A stretch of 64,000 nt of DNA, from the NCBI GenBank assembly GCA_963924555.1, contig OZ004586.1, positions 7,212,501 through 7,276,500 on the forward strand, read 5' to 3'. The first letter of the stretch is position 1, and the number at the start of each line of letters is the position of its first letter. Shown piece after piece: positions 20,016 through 29,830 of the stretch. Source of the stretch: Crambe crambe (taxonomy: Eukaryota; Porifera; Demospongiae; Poecilosclerida; Crambeidae). The notes beneath the pieces are model-generated. The model saw only the letters and a program-made list of their open reading frames with translations, was not told where the DNA came from and did no database searches. The translations under genes were made by a program, and so were the position numbers.

Positions 20016-20090
20016 AGCTGTCGTCGTCCTCTTGAAGGCACTACTTTTTTTGCTCGTCTTGGCAGACCCTGTTGCAAGGACTGTGTGTAG
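20016..20090 (+). pseudogene. Last LIM3 exon, copy B
   Basis: Same exon as at 5124-5198 (SCRRPLEGTTFFARLGRP, CCKDCV, TAG). The exon itself is intact. Confidence 0.7.
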
Positions 20091-20327
20091 ACACACAAAG
20101 TCATTAATGAAGTGTACAACTCTATAGTGGAGCAGATGAGTATTCAATGTAGCCATTATAAACTCTTCTTTTTTATATGAGTAGCTATTTTTGTTGCAGA
20201 CTTACAATGTATTCAATAGTCTAGTGCATGTCGTGTTCATCACTTTCTGTTATAAGAAGCTTAAGTTTTGAAAAGAAGATGGTCACGCATGCGCAAGATA
20301 AATTAACCACCAATCAATAATGGAATT

Positions 20328-20333
20328 TTTATT
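20328..20333 (-). promoter_or_regulatory. Candidate poly(A) signal of NLR-B
   Basis: AATAAA on the minus strand, 114 bases beyond the NLR-B stop. Confidence 0.45.
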
Positions 20334-20446
20334 TGATGAATGAAGAGTTCAAAAGAGCTACATGTATTAATTTTAGCATGAAAGGATGTTATAGCTAGAA
20401 GCTACATGGTGGATCTCAATTCTGTTTTGTATTTGTAATAAAAGAA

Positions 20447-23400
20447 CTAATATTTGTAGTATAGTTGATCACATCTCAGAACATTGTGTAAAAGAGGGTG
20501 CATGTTTTGGAGTGCCTGCATCTCCAGCAGGTCAGGACATGACTGGTACAGTGATGGTTGAATGTGGTCAGTATTTTTTAGAGGGATATATCGCCACCCA
20601 TAGCTAGGATGAAAGTGATATCTTTTTAAAGGTAGTGGTCTGGGAGAGTCATGTTGCTGTAGTAGTTGGTGGCGATGGGGGAAGTGCAGAGTTCTGAGAT
20701 CACAGAGGGACTGGGATCTCCTTAGGTTGTGTCGTGGAACAGCAGGATCTCTTCGCAGAGCACGGGCCATGCAGTCACGAAAGGGTAGATGATTTTTAAC
20801 ATCACAGAAGGACTCGGATCTCAGATCACAGGCCATGCAGTCATGAAAGGGTTGAAAGGGTAGATGATTTTTAACATCATAAATCAAATACCCACCACTA
20901 GTAAAGTTTAAATTCTCCATGGAATGACGGAGAGAGTCATTTAGACTCATGATGAAATTGCAACAGAAATGAGGCATTGCTAATAGTATGTCATCAATGT
21001 TGTGTATTTGTGCTTTTATTGACTTGATGGAGTTCATCTCTGCTATCCAGCTCAAGTATTGAAAAGACCTCAACATTTTCAGTGGGTGAATATTTAAACT
21101 TAAAGAGGTTGATGGTATCAATTCCAGGGTAACATGCTCAATGCTCCCAGCATTAGTACATACTCTATATCCAAAGTTAGTCACTAATTTTGAAATAGTG
21201 GAGGAAGATAGTGCTGCCTGAAGCACTGGACGAAGCTCATAAGAGGTGGGATAACATTGAAGTCGTAATTCTGTGAGAGTAGAACTAGTGGATATGATTT
21301 TGCATAATTCCTGCACACCTTTCTGATGAGTAAAACACACAAGACTGAATTTTTTCAAGTTTGTAATATGTTGAATGGATTGGTAAAGTAAATAGTCATC
21401 TTCACATGATTCAAAGAATGTTAAGGCAATACTTGTCAATCCTGGTGAACTTTTTGAAATCCAATCAGAAAGAACTGGTACTAATGGAGAAGAAATGTGA
21501 TAAAGAGCGAGAGAGTTGATATGAAAGTACTTTGCGAGTGATGTAAGTTTGGATGATACATGCACACTGTGATGTACATCTATAAGTAAGTCCTCAATAG
21601 TCCCTAATGTTCCACCATTTGTTTTCTTTGTGTGCTCAGACAAACTATGTACCAACATCTCTAGAGATGTATCTATCTCCACTAACCACCACTGAATAGG
21701 AACATGGACTAGACAACATCCAAAAACATACATATCCAAGGGGTTGGACAAGTGTAAAAGAGAAGTTTTGATGTCTAGTTTAAGTTCAGGAATGTCTCGA
21801 GTTTCATATAAACAATACATTAGGTAAGAAGAAGTAGATGGGGGTAGGGTCAGGATTCCTTGAAAGATTTTTTCATTGTAGCCCACAGTACCACACAAGA
21901 ACTGACCAAAGACTCTGAGGTGTGGTGTCACTTGTCCAAATTGGGATACTATTTTAGAAGAAGCTTCATCTACTAAGTCAGAATGATATGAAACATACCA
22001 AGCAGCAAGAAACTCTTGGATGCTGAGATGGAGGAAGGAGTAGGAGGTTGCTGCACCCTCACACACATACATCTCTTTGACTGCATTCATGAGACCTAAA
22101 TGCTGGAAACCCTCTCCAACATCACTATCAGTAAACACTAGCTGCACATCTTCCTTAAACAGACCACTGTAAGCTAGTTGACTAACTCTCTTAAGGTCTA
22201 TGGCAACTCTCTTAAGGTCTATGGAATCACTCTTTTGTAGATCTTCAAGACTACTGGGTACTCTTGTATCCTCGTCCCATTGCCCACTAGAAATCATGTG
22301 CCTCCTGATCAGAACTAGAGTAAGGGTGGTGTAGAGCTGTGTCATGGTTTTGGGCATCAGCTCTCTGCTCTTTCTGATGTCTTTGTACACTTTTGCTATA
22401 ATGGCACAATTGACAGGAATGTACATCAGTGAATTGATAATGGGGTTAGAAAGCATAAATTTCTTAAAGTGAGCGAGAATTTTTGGCTCCAATTCGAAAG
22501 ATTTTTCTACAAATTTTTTTCTGCACTCATCAGTGAAACCAAGCACCTCTACATGCCTGAAACCCAGAGGAAAGAATTTATGAGGTACAGAAGGTCGACT
22601 AGTAACAAGACGAGTAGCTTTAGGTAAGCAAGAACCTCTAATTAGTCGCATTATCAAACTGTTCTCTTTATAAATCACTGAAGGCATCTCGTCAAACCCA
22701 TCCAGTATGAATAGGACACCCTCCCCCTCACATTTCCGCAACTCACTCACTACTTTCCTTTGAAACTGTTTATCTTCATGATATATCAGGTCCTCCAAGG
22801 AAGTAGCATTCTGGACCCTTCTTTCACGAAGCTTTAGCAGCAATACCATTTTATAGTGTTTCAATGAAGTCAAGGTGTCCCACTTCTTGCACAACTCCCA
22901 GGCCAAAGTGCTCTTACCAATGCCAGGGTGTCCTTCCACCAACACAAACCTTGTCTCTGAAGGTACAATGTCGTCCAATTCTAAAGGACTCTTTGCTCCT
23001 CTAATTTCATCCACACCACTATCCAGGGACGCTTTTGAGAATGTGTCGTCTTCATGAATGGTCCTACCTTTATCCACCAAAGCAAGGTCAATGAACTCAC
23101 TACAAGGAGCAATGGAGAGTTTGTCATCACGAGGTACAGACTCCTTTTCATAGTATGGTTTGAGGTAATTATTTGCATATTGCATCAGTGCTGAGTGCTT
23201 AACTTTCCCTTTCCTTAGAGATTTACTGGAAATCTTCTTGGAATGTTTTTTGTGATGAGTTTTCTTCTTGTGTTTTTTCGTAGTGGTCACATGATCACTA
23301 TCAAAGGAGTCAGAACTAGTGGCACTACTTGATGTAGATGATGGACTAGATGATGAGACTACACGTTGTCTTTTCTTACTTTTCTTATGTTTGTCCAGTA

Positions 23401-23536
23401 CCTTGTGTTTGTGTGTTCCAGAGGGTTTCTTACGTTTAGCTGGTGGAGTGTTGGAGGCAGAGGAAGATTGGTCAGAATGATCACTGTCACTGGACAAGGA
23501 TGAGTCATTCCTGTAATGGATAGAGTGCAGTGACAT
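20447..23536 (-). CDS. NLR-B: NACHT ATPase and LRR-like exon (CARD-type gene)
   Basis: Start at the conserved ATG 23536; the frame stays open to at least 23557 but begins there with GTG. Domain order is as in NLR-A. It is the most divergent copy. Walker A is GHPGIGKST, with His for Pro but still fitting GxxxxGK[ST]; Walker B is LFILDGFDE; the middle region reads RKKFVEKSFELEP where A, C and D agree on another text. An 8-codon duplication (IDLKRVA/IDLKRVS) lies near 22185-22225, and the tail has a duplicated FHDCMA/FRDCMA segment near 20770-20860. The LRR insert is nearly absent (see findings). No stops. The CARD exon is at 25337-25019. Confidence 0.88.
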   Translation of the reverse strand: MSLHSIHYRNDSSLSSDSDHSDQSSSASNTPPAKRKKPSGTHKHKVLDKHKKSKKRQRVVSSSSPSSTSSSATSSDSFDSDHVTTTKKHKKKTHHKKHSKKISSKSLRKGKVKHSALMQYANNYLKPYYEKESVPRDDKLSIAPCSEFIDLALVDKGRTIHEDDTFSKASLDSGVDEIRGAKSPLELDDIVPSETRFVLVEGHPGIGKSTLAWELCKKWDTLTSLKHYKMVLLLKLRERRVQNATSLEDLIYHEDKQFQRKVVSELRKCEGEGVLFILDGFDEMPSVIYKENSLIMRLIRGSCLPKATRLVTSRPSVPHKFFPLGFRHVEVLGFTDECRKKFVEKSFELEPKILAHFKKFMLSNPIINSLMYIPVNCAIIAKVYKDIRKSRELMPKTMTQLYTTLTLVLIRRHMISSGQWDEDTRVPSSLEDLQKSDSIDLKRVAIDLKRVSQLAYSGLFKEDVQLVFTDSDVGEGFQHLGLMNAVKEMYVCEGAATSYSFLHLSIQEFLAAWYVSYHSDLVDEASSKIVSQFGQVTPHLRVFGQFLCGTVGYNEKIFQGILTLPPSTSSYLMYCLYETRDIPELKLDIKTSLLHLSNPLDMYVFGCCLVHVPIQWWLVEIDTSLEMLVHSLSEHTKKTNGGTLGTIEDLLIDVHHSVHVSSKLTSLAKYFHINSLALYHISSPLVPVLSDWISKSSPGLTSIALTFFESCEDDYLLYQSIQHITNLKKFSLVCFTHQKGVQELCKIISTSSTLTELRLQCYPTSYELRPVLQAALSSSTISKLVTNFGYRVCTNAGSIEHVTLELIPSTSLSLNIHPLKMLRSFQYLSWIAEMNSIKSIKAQIHNIDDILLAMPHFCCNFIMSLNDSLRHSMENLNFTSGGYLIYDVKNHLPFQPFHDCMACDLRSESFCDVKNHLPFRDCMARALRRDPAVPRHNLRRSQSLCDLRTLHFPHRHQLLQQHDSPRPLPLKRYHFHPSYGWRYIPLKNTDHIQPSLYQSCPDLLEMQALQNMHPLLHNVLRCDQLYYKY

Positions 23537-23557
23537 TTCATGATAATATATTAACAC

Positions 23558-24635
23558 AACGATATCCAGGATACATAAGCTAAATGTAGTTGCTAGACCT
23601 TTTCCACTTTCTCATAAAATAAAAGCATGTTTGAAAAGGTCTAGGAACTCTAGTGGTCACCCATGCCTTGCTTGCCATGCTGGAAATCTGTGGAACTGTG
23701 GGAAATGTGTTCATTTGAGACTAAAGCTATTCCCAAGGACCTCATGCTCCTAGATTCTGTCCACAGAACAAGTTTATTATATTAAAATATTGCCATGGTA
23801 TGTAGTATGACAAGTTGGTAATTAGGTGATGTTGCAGTGTGGTAATGGTCATCAATGTTATAAACAAACCTCGAGTTATATATATATATGCAGCTAGTTG
23901 GTAAAGGTCGTCATCTGGACAGTCTAACTAGCAACGTATATTTGGCACAAATGGGAACCCAGTATAGAAGTTATACCCAGAGGGTATCATTATGAATTAA
24001 AGGTGAGTGGTGACCATTCATATTGACACAATGATATGCAGGATAACTGAAGTTGCTAGATTTTCCCCCATTTCTAGAAGTCTGCAGAACTGTCCATGCT
24101 CCTAAATTTCGACCACAGCAAACATAATATTACTATAGAGTTAATACTGCCATGGTACAAGTCTAAATACTGATATGGTTAGTCTTGTGGACAGCTAAAA
24201 CACTAAATCAAACTCTATTAGCAAGAACCTCCCAAGTCACTCCATCAAAGAGATCGGTTGTCACATTGGAAACTAGTATTAGCACTATTTGTACTTCCTT
24301 AGTATTATAGTATGGAAAATTGGTAATGGTCTCCAACAGTAAAAGCTACATTTTAATGCAATGTGGTAATGGTCATCATTGTTATAAACACAACTCCCTC
24401 ATTCCAGGTGGATAAGCTCTTGAGCAGTTTATTACAACTTAATTGTAGAGATACTACACAATTTTATAGCTACAATAGGTAACTAAACTTTTCATTCATG
24501 AGTACCCCCCACCCCAACCAAAACTTTCTTCCTACACCTTTGAAGGATCTTTAGGCATAAGAATGAGATCCACCATGCCTAACTTTAGTGAGCAGGTGAT
24601 CAATAACCATTCAGTATATCTATGTAGTTACTTAC
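23558..24635. other. Intron or 5' region of NLR-B
   Basis: Contains two copies of the TGGTAATGGTC pair (about 23813-23870 and 24318-24395). In minus orientation a TTTAG acceptor-like site stands 43 bases before the ATG, from which the frame LCILDIVVLIYYHE runs into MSLHS. No other exon is certain. Confidence 0.45.
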
Positions 24636-24669
24636 AGTGCAGTGTTGTCTGGAGGATCTGCAATGCCAC
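24636..24669 (-). CDS. Candidate 34-nt linker exon, NLR-B
   Basis: Bounded by a TTTCTTTATGTAATAG acceptor and a gtaagt donor. Entered in phase 1 after the CARD exon it reads GGIADPPDNTA and leaves phase 2, which matches the TTTAG acceptor 43 bases before the NLR-B ATG. Confidence 0.5.
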
Positions 24670-24692
24670 CTATTACATAAAGAAAGAATGTC

Positions 24693-24919
24693 ACTAGCAT
24701 GGTTTCATCTAAGGAGGAGGCGCAGGGGAAGCTTCCCCTCCAAACAGCTCAACTTCCCCCCCCCCCCCCCCCCCCCAAGAATTTTAGGTCAAAAATACTT
24801 CTAAGTAGGATCCAAGTATTTACTTTCAAGTGGATTTAAGCCCCTCACTGTGGCCTTATGGCCACATGTTATGTGAGCTTCCCCTCCAAGGTGAAATCCC
24901 TAGATGAAACCCTGACTAG
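24693..24919. mobile_element. 217-bp insertion with inverted ends, module B only
   Basis: 24698-24914 starts CATGGTTTCATCTA and ends TAGATGAAACCCTG, a 14-base near-perfect inverted repeat. It is flanked by ACTAG on both sides; module D has the single ACTAG at the empty site (near 60740). A C20 run sits inside. Likely a non-autonomous DNA transposon of unresolved family. Confidence 0.6.
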
Positions 24920-25018
24920 TAAAAGTACCATAGATCATAATAATCATGTTCATTGTTTATTGGATCACCCTCAAGCTACATGCTCCTTCACCACCACCTG
25001 GATTCAGTATGGACGTAC

Positions 25019-25337
25019 CTTTTCCAAGAGTCTCATACTCTTTATCCAGTATCTTCACAATGTCCTCATACTTCTTCATATTGCTGTGGAAGTACTTGAC
25101 TAGCTTGTGGTAGTTGTCAGGGTTGAGCTCCACTTTCTCCTTGATAGCAGTCACCAACACACCAGCTTTATCAACACGCGACAGTCTCGAATTTGGGTCA
25201 ATGACATCATCATAGTCGTCTTTTTTGAGAAAACCTTCTTCATGGAGATAGTGTGTAATGTCTCTGTCTCCACGCAAAGCAGTTTCCAGTTGTCTTGTAC
25301 ACTTGATCAAAGTGCTGTATTCCCTGGACTCCTCCAT
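25019..25337 (-). CDS. CARD exon with start codon, NLR-B
   Basis: ATG at 25337 gives MEESREYSTLIKCTRQLE, then ITHYLHEEGFLKKDDYDDV, SRLSRVDKAGVLVTAIKEKV, YHKLVKYFHSN and YEDIVKILDKEYETLGK, ending at a gtacgt donor (25018). Six predicted helices, the 'YL..EGFL...DYD.V' turn and 'DKAGVLV..I..K' match the CARD fold. CARDs bind other CARDs of adaptors or caspases. The exon is 319 nt and ends in phase 1. A GTG three codons upstream is in frame, but ATG is preferred. Confidence 0.8.
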
Positions 25338-25390
25338 AGCAGTCACTTTTCTTAGTTAGGTCCGAGACTATAGTAAGTTCATAGGATAAT

Positions 25391-25570
25391 TACAGTAAAC
25401 CCTCCTACAAGGGACCTTCCAAGAAAGGACAACCTCCCAACAAAGGATGCTCTTTTGGGCCCCTTTCCCATAGCATCAGTACATTTTTAACCGCCAAGAA
25501 AAGGACAACCTCTCTGCAAAGGACAAAGTGGCTGATCTCAAAGTGTCCTTTACTCGGAGGACCCACTGTA
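25391..25570. mobile_element. 176-bp TA-flanked MITE (pogo/mariner-like)
   Basis: 25393-25568 starts CAGTAAACCCTCC and ends GGAGGACCCACTG, giving a short terminal inverted repeat with TA on both sides. Internal pieces (AAAGGACAACCTC) are repeated. No coding capacity. Confidence 0.65.
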
Positions 25571-26154
25571 TTTTGAATCACACATTTCAGAAGGATAAAG
25601 TTGTGTCTGGTCCATTAGTTATACAGGGTTATGTGGGGGAGTGGATCTAACACACACACAAATAAGGGAATCACTCACCTCACCTCATAACCAAGGCCAG
25701 ACTAGTCTAGCTAGGGCTGCTTAGTACATCAAGCTCACCTTTCAAATTGCAACTCTCGATCACGAACAAATGTGAATTGCCACACCCTCAATTTTTTTCG
25801 CTTCAATATTACTTTACGGTTTAATGGAAGATTTGTGGGTGGGGCATGGCAGCATCTTCTCCTCCCTTTCCGGATCCCCTCGTCTAGAGGTCCTGTTGCT
25901 AACATCCCAATAACCAAAGCTTTGTTTGAGGTAAGTCTTTGATACATGCATAAAGTTTGACCTACCAACTGTGTAGTCTCGCAGCCCAAGAAAAAGGAAA
26001 GAATTGAGTCTGGCCCGCGAGACTACCTTCCAGCCCTTCCCCTCGTATGGTACTTACCCCCCACCCTCTTATCTGATATTAATATCATGTTAGTTACCCA
26101 TGCTCCATCCCTTCCCCCTCCCCTTAAATGTCATCTCCTTCTTTGTCACAATTA
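25571..26154. repeat. Module-end repeat, module B
   Basis: Matches 13080-13670 in pieces (AAGGCCAGACTAG, GTCCTGTTGCTAACATCCC, GAGGTAAGTCTTTGATACATGC). No gene seen. Confidence 0.5.
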
Positions 26155-26335
26155 GGGGTCCTCTTGGTAGTCCCCTGGGTAAGGTGTGGCATCCTGAACA
26201 GAAACCTCTTCTTCAAGACAGTACCATCACAAGGAAACAGTATATGAACATCCGAGGGATATAGTTCAGCCCTCATCTTTGATGAGGAACGTTCTCAGAC
26301 TTTCCACTCTTGCCATTCTAGGAGTAAGTCCATAT
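26155..26335 (+). pseudogene. LIM1 exon remnant, copy B'
   Basis: Same worn LIM1 text as at 13677-13850 (GPLGSPLGKVWHPEQ), with later Cys residues lost. It is the downstream PDZ-LIM scrap of module B. Confidence 0.5.
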
Positions 26336-28571
26336 CACACCACAATAGCAGCTGTAACTATTAAAATTTCATGGCTCCCATTTTAATTTAAGCTTGAGAA
26401 TTCACTAATATGGACACTCCTAATATTAACACCCCTAGAAATGCTTGGTACAGACTTATTTCCAGATGTTTAACTTGTGCTGGTGTGGGGTTCCCTCCAA
26501 AAACTTCCAGCTTCCCCCCCCCCCCCCCCCCAAAAAAAAAAAAAAAAAAAAATTCCATTACTATTACTATTGCACATGTCCATTAACACCCCTAGAAATG
26601 ATGTGGCACACACCCACGAGGTGGATTAACCATAAAGAGAATGTTTTATACATCAAGTGGGCATGGTTTGATATCCAAAATGAATGGATCAAAGAATTAG
26701 AGCTGGTTCCTCTGCACACATGTTGATAGGTGATATGATGTGTAGGTAATGTCCATTGACAATACATAAGTCATTGTTAATATCATCAAGTAGGTACAGT
26801 TTATCCAAAAGGGTGTGGTCAGGCAAAAGTGGGCATTTTAGTAAAAATTTTCCGTGCACAAGCACGGATATGCTTGCCCTCCTTATTCTGCTCAACCTTC
26901 ATTTTGTCCCCACCCCAGGTCAGTGGTGTAGCAAAGCCAGGGCCTACCATGAATCTATTATCATAAATAACTCAAAGTAGAGTCTTAAAGCACAATTTCA
27001 TGCTCAAGTCCAACATGAAACATAACCATGCCCTGGGAATGAAAATAACCTGGCTACGCCACTGCTTGGGTATAATCCTAAATGAAACCTTGGTGGGCAT
27101 TATATACTGTGGGTTTTAACAATGTGTTTGTACTGTAAATGGTTAGTTAGTGCAGCTGTGAAGCAATACTGACAAGGTATGCACACATGAAACAAACCTC
27201 TTAAAATTCCAGCTATTGAAGAATAGTCTATCCCCAGCCTTCAGGGTTTCATGAATTAAATTGAGGGAATATCCCCATATCTGTAAATCCTTCACTTTCT
27301 TACTCTATCTGTCAGACCACTTGTATGGTGTCTGTGCTGTATGTAGAAAGGTTTATTAGTATAAAGGCAAATTCATTTTCTATTGATGACATTTGCTGCA
27401 GTAGTTGCTGACTATTCCCAAGGACATGGCAATTGCTTTAGGATCGAGATCTGATAGGCACATGCCACTCACTGCCACAGGCAAGAAAGTGTCCAGGACC
27501 CTACCTTGGACAAACTGAAGACGTCTGTTAATTAAGGTTGGTATGCATGCTTCTGATGTGATGCACTATAATGGTGCTCTTTATCTGGTAAATAATTACG
27601 AATGTCCTTTTTTTCCCCTTAGCTAATATTTCTTCCAGTGAAGAAAGGGAGTTAGATCCCCATGGATTGATGCCATGGATTGATGCTCAGTTGGAGAGAT
27701 ACGACTCGGTCCAATGACCCTCCTGTTTCTGCACTCTCCACTCCTGAAGATCTCACATGTAGTACAAAGGTATAAAAGATGACCGCAAAAAATTTCTTCT
27801 AAATAAAAAGTGGGCATGGTTTGATATCCAAAAAGGCATGGTTAGGCAAAACCCATAAGGTAACTAGTCATTATATAGAAGAAGCAGGTTAGAATTATTA
27901 GTCATGTGCTCTCAGCTTGGAATCAAAGAAACAGGAACAAAAGGAGGTTAACTGCTTTTCATGTGCTGTTTCACTAGTAACCTCACTTAGTACAGAGTAC
28001 TCTCATAGAGTCCTTTTTTCAAAACTAATTTTGATGTCTGTCATCTGATTATGTTATGGAGGTCCTGTCCAAACTGCTAAGCCAATTTTGAATTAGTAGC
28101 ACTAATTAACTCCAATGATTACTACCACCCCTCCTGATTGTAAGTTAATTCTAATTTGCCCAATTACACCCAATTGTAGCTTCATCACCAATTAGCACCA
28201 ATTAGCTCCTATTCTCACCCCAAGGCTCTCTTCTTTCCTTCTTCTTTGGGGGGTAGTCTATGGACCTTTAGGGTTCACTTAAAATATGTCAAGGACCTGA
28301 TCACAGTTCAAGTATGCAGTGCATAGCGCTGAATTTTAAATAATGGTGGAGTTTTAATTTGCCGGAACATTTTGTCCAGCCCCTGCAGTGAGTGTATATG
28401 CTTTACTAGGAGAACACATACATAACTCTCTCTTAAACTGAGTGGGAAAGGAGGTCTACCTTAACATGAGGCCCAATATTGTATGAGTAACATGGGGTAT
28501 TGTGTTAGTCTTCCCATCCTAGCAAATTAGAGTTTGCATTTTCATGTGTGAGAAAGTCACTGTGTTGATAG
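26336..28571. other. Gene-free spacer, modules B/C
   Basis: No gene is supported. It holds a direct repeat of AACACCCCTAGAAATG (26429 and 26586) around a C18-A19 run (about 26515-26551), and a direct repeat of GTGGGCATGGTTTGATATCC (about 26658 and 27810). CAATTAGCACCAATTAG-type repeats lie near 28190. A fragment resembling the end of LIM1 exon a (CCCATAAGgtaact) is at about 27852. Confidence 0.45.
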
Positions 28572-28668
28572 TTGTGGCACGTCAAAACACCAATTCTTAA
28601 AGTAAATCAGTTTTGTTTGTTTATTTGTTTGTTTGTTTACTTAATCAACCTTTACTCTCTACTTTTAG

Positions 28669-28821
28669 ATTACCCCAGGGGGCAAGGCAGCCAAGGGAGA
28701 CATAAGATTTGGGGACTATATCATCGAGATCAACGGGGACCAAACCAAGGGTCTTCCTCCACTCTGATGCCATGATGCTGATCAAGACCACAGGTGTCAC
28801 ACTCCAACTAAAAGTTACCAA
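28669..28821 (+). pseudogene. PDZ exon, copy C (1-base frameshift)
   Basis: Reads ITPGGKAAKGDIRFGDYIIE then INGDQTKG, after which GGTCTTCCTCC carries one C more than B (GGTCTTCTCC) and runs into TGA seven bases later. The text beyond the insertion still encodes LLHSDAMMLIK in the next frame, so the loss is recent. Confidence 0.75.
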
Positions 28822-29830
28822 GTGAGTCAAGCCAAAAAAGAATAAGCTCCAAATACGTAGTAGACACACATGGACCCAGCCTTTGGTCCTTCATAGAGAG
28901 GTTGTCCTCTTTTGGAAGTTATTTCGTATATTTATTGGAAGTTCCACTGGAATAAATTTCAAACATCTTGGTCAAAAATTTCCTTATGGTTCACTACTAG
29001 ACAAATGCAATGCATTGTGGGGCGAGCCTGAGCTGAATGTGATGCATGTTCCCTTTTAGCAAGGGTGAAACAATGAGAAAGGCCTCTCTTTCTGAAGACA
29101 ATCTCTGGTCTGCATTCTCTGAGACTGGCCTCTCTTTTCCTCAGCTGTCTGTGACATCAACTGCTGACTTGCACTCTCCCTCAAGTGCTGTCTTTTCTCT
29201 GTAGCTATGGTTTGAGCAGGATGTCTTGTTCTTTCTGTTCAGCAGTCTTGGAAGCACACTGAATCTCCCTTCTACATCTGAGTTTGTCAGCTTTCCATTC
29301 TTTAGTAGCTAGCTAGCATCTGCTATTCGATGCCTGAGGCATTCTTTTCTCTGGGCCAGCATTGTCTCTAGATTTCTCGATCCACAACGTTCTTTCTGTT
29401 CAGCTAGCCTCTAGCTCTCTTAGCTTATAGCACATGTTTATCTACGCATGTGTAATCTACTACTGTACTGTACATATGATGTAATGTTACCAGATGGTCG
29501 TCACAGAGAAAAACCACTATTATTAGGACATACGAGATATATATATAATGTGAAGTCTAGAGAGTGTGGGGCTCATTCAGGCTAATCTTCATGCTCTGTA
29601 TATGACATGGAGACTATGATGTCTTAGTGCTAAGTGCTTATAGACCACTGACAGCCATTAGTCCAGAGTGAATGTAAGATTTTTGCCAAGTGAGGGCTAC
29701 GTACATAGGAATATCAGTTACTGGCCACTGTACCATTCATGGAAAAGGATAAGCAAAAATGGCATAATCAAGGGATAGTATAGCATTGTAGGGTATCTGT
29801 TTTGAGCATTCAGTTAGGGTCTGGGTCTCT
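28822..29830. other. First intron of copy C with a displaced LIM3-intron piece
   Basis: From about 29000 to 29570 the sequence resembles 2760-3300 of module A (ACAAATGCAATGCATTGTGG, GATGCATGTT, AGCAGGATGTCTTG), which belongs to the LIM3 intron. It has been inserted or duplicated into the first intron. From 29583 the intron again follows copy A at 714. Confidence 0.55.

Larger units (their letters stand above)
15193..20090 (+). pseudogene. PDZ-LIM gene, copy B, broken
   Basis: Nearly identical to copy A through most exons and introns. Exons: PDZ 15193-15344, linkers 15843-16078, 16105-16144, 16229-16321, about 16341-16381 and 16626-16720, LIM1 16793-16846 and 16919-16982 (truncated), LIM2 17243-17321, LIM2/3 17373-17512, last LIM3 exon 20016-20090. 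It shares with A the exon 2 TGA (15973-15975) and the LIM1 Trp-to-TGA (16950-16952). In addition it lost about 120 bases of LIM1 after 16964. Its PDZ exon is intact. Confidence 0.8.

Noticed and set aside
26515..26551. C18-A19 run as a poly(A) tail of a retrocopy
   Set aside because: No gene-like or SINE-like body precedes it; similar homopolymers occur elsewhere in the window and may partly be sequencing length errors.
26655..27835. Direct repeats of GTGGGCATGGTTTGATATCC as possible LTRs
   Set aside because: Only about 20-25 bases long, with no TG...CA ends, primer-binding site or retroelement coding text between them.
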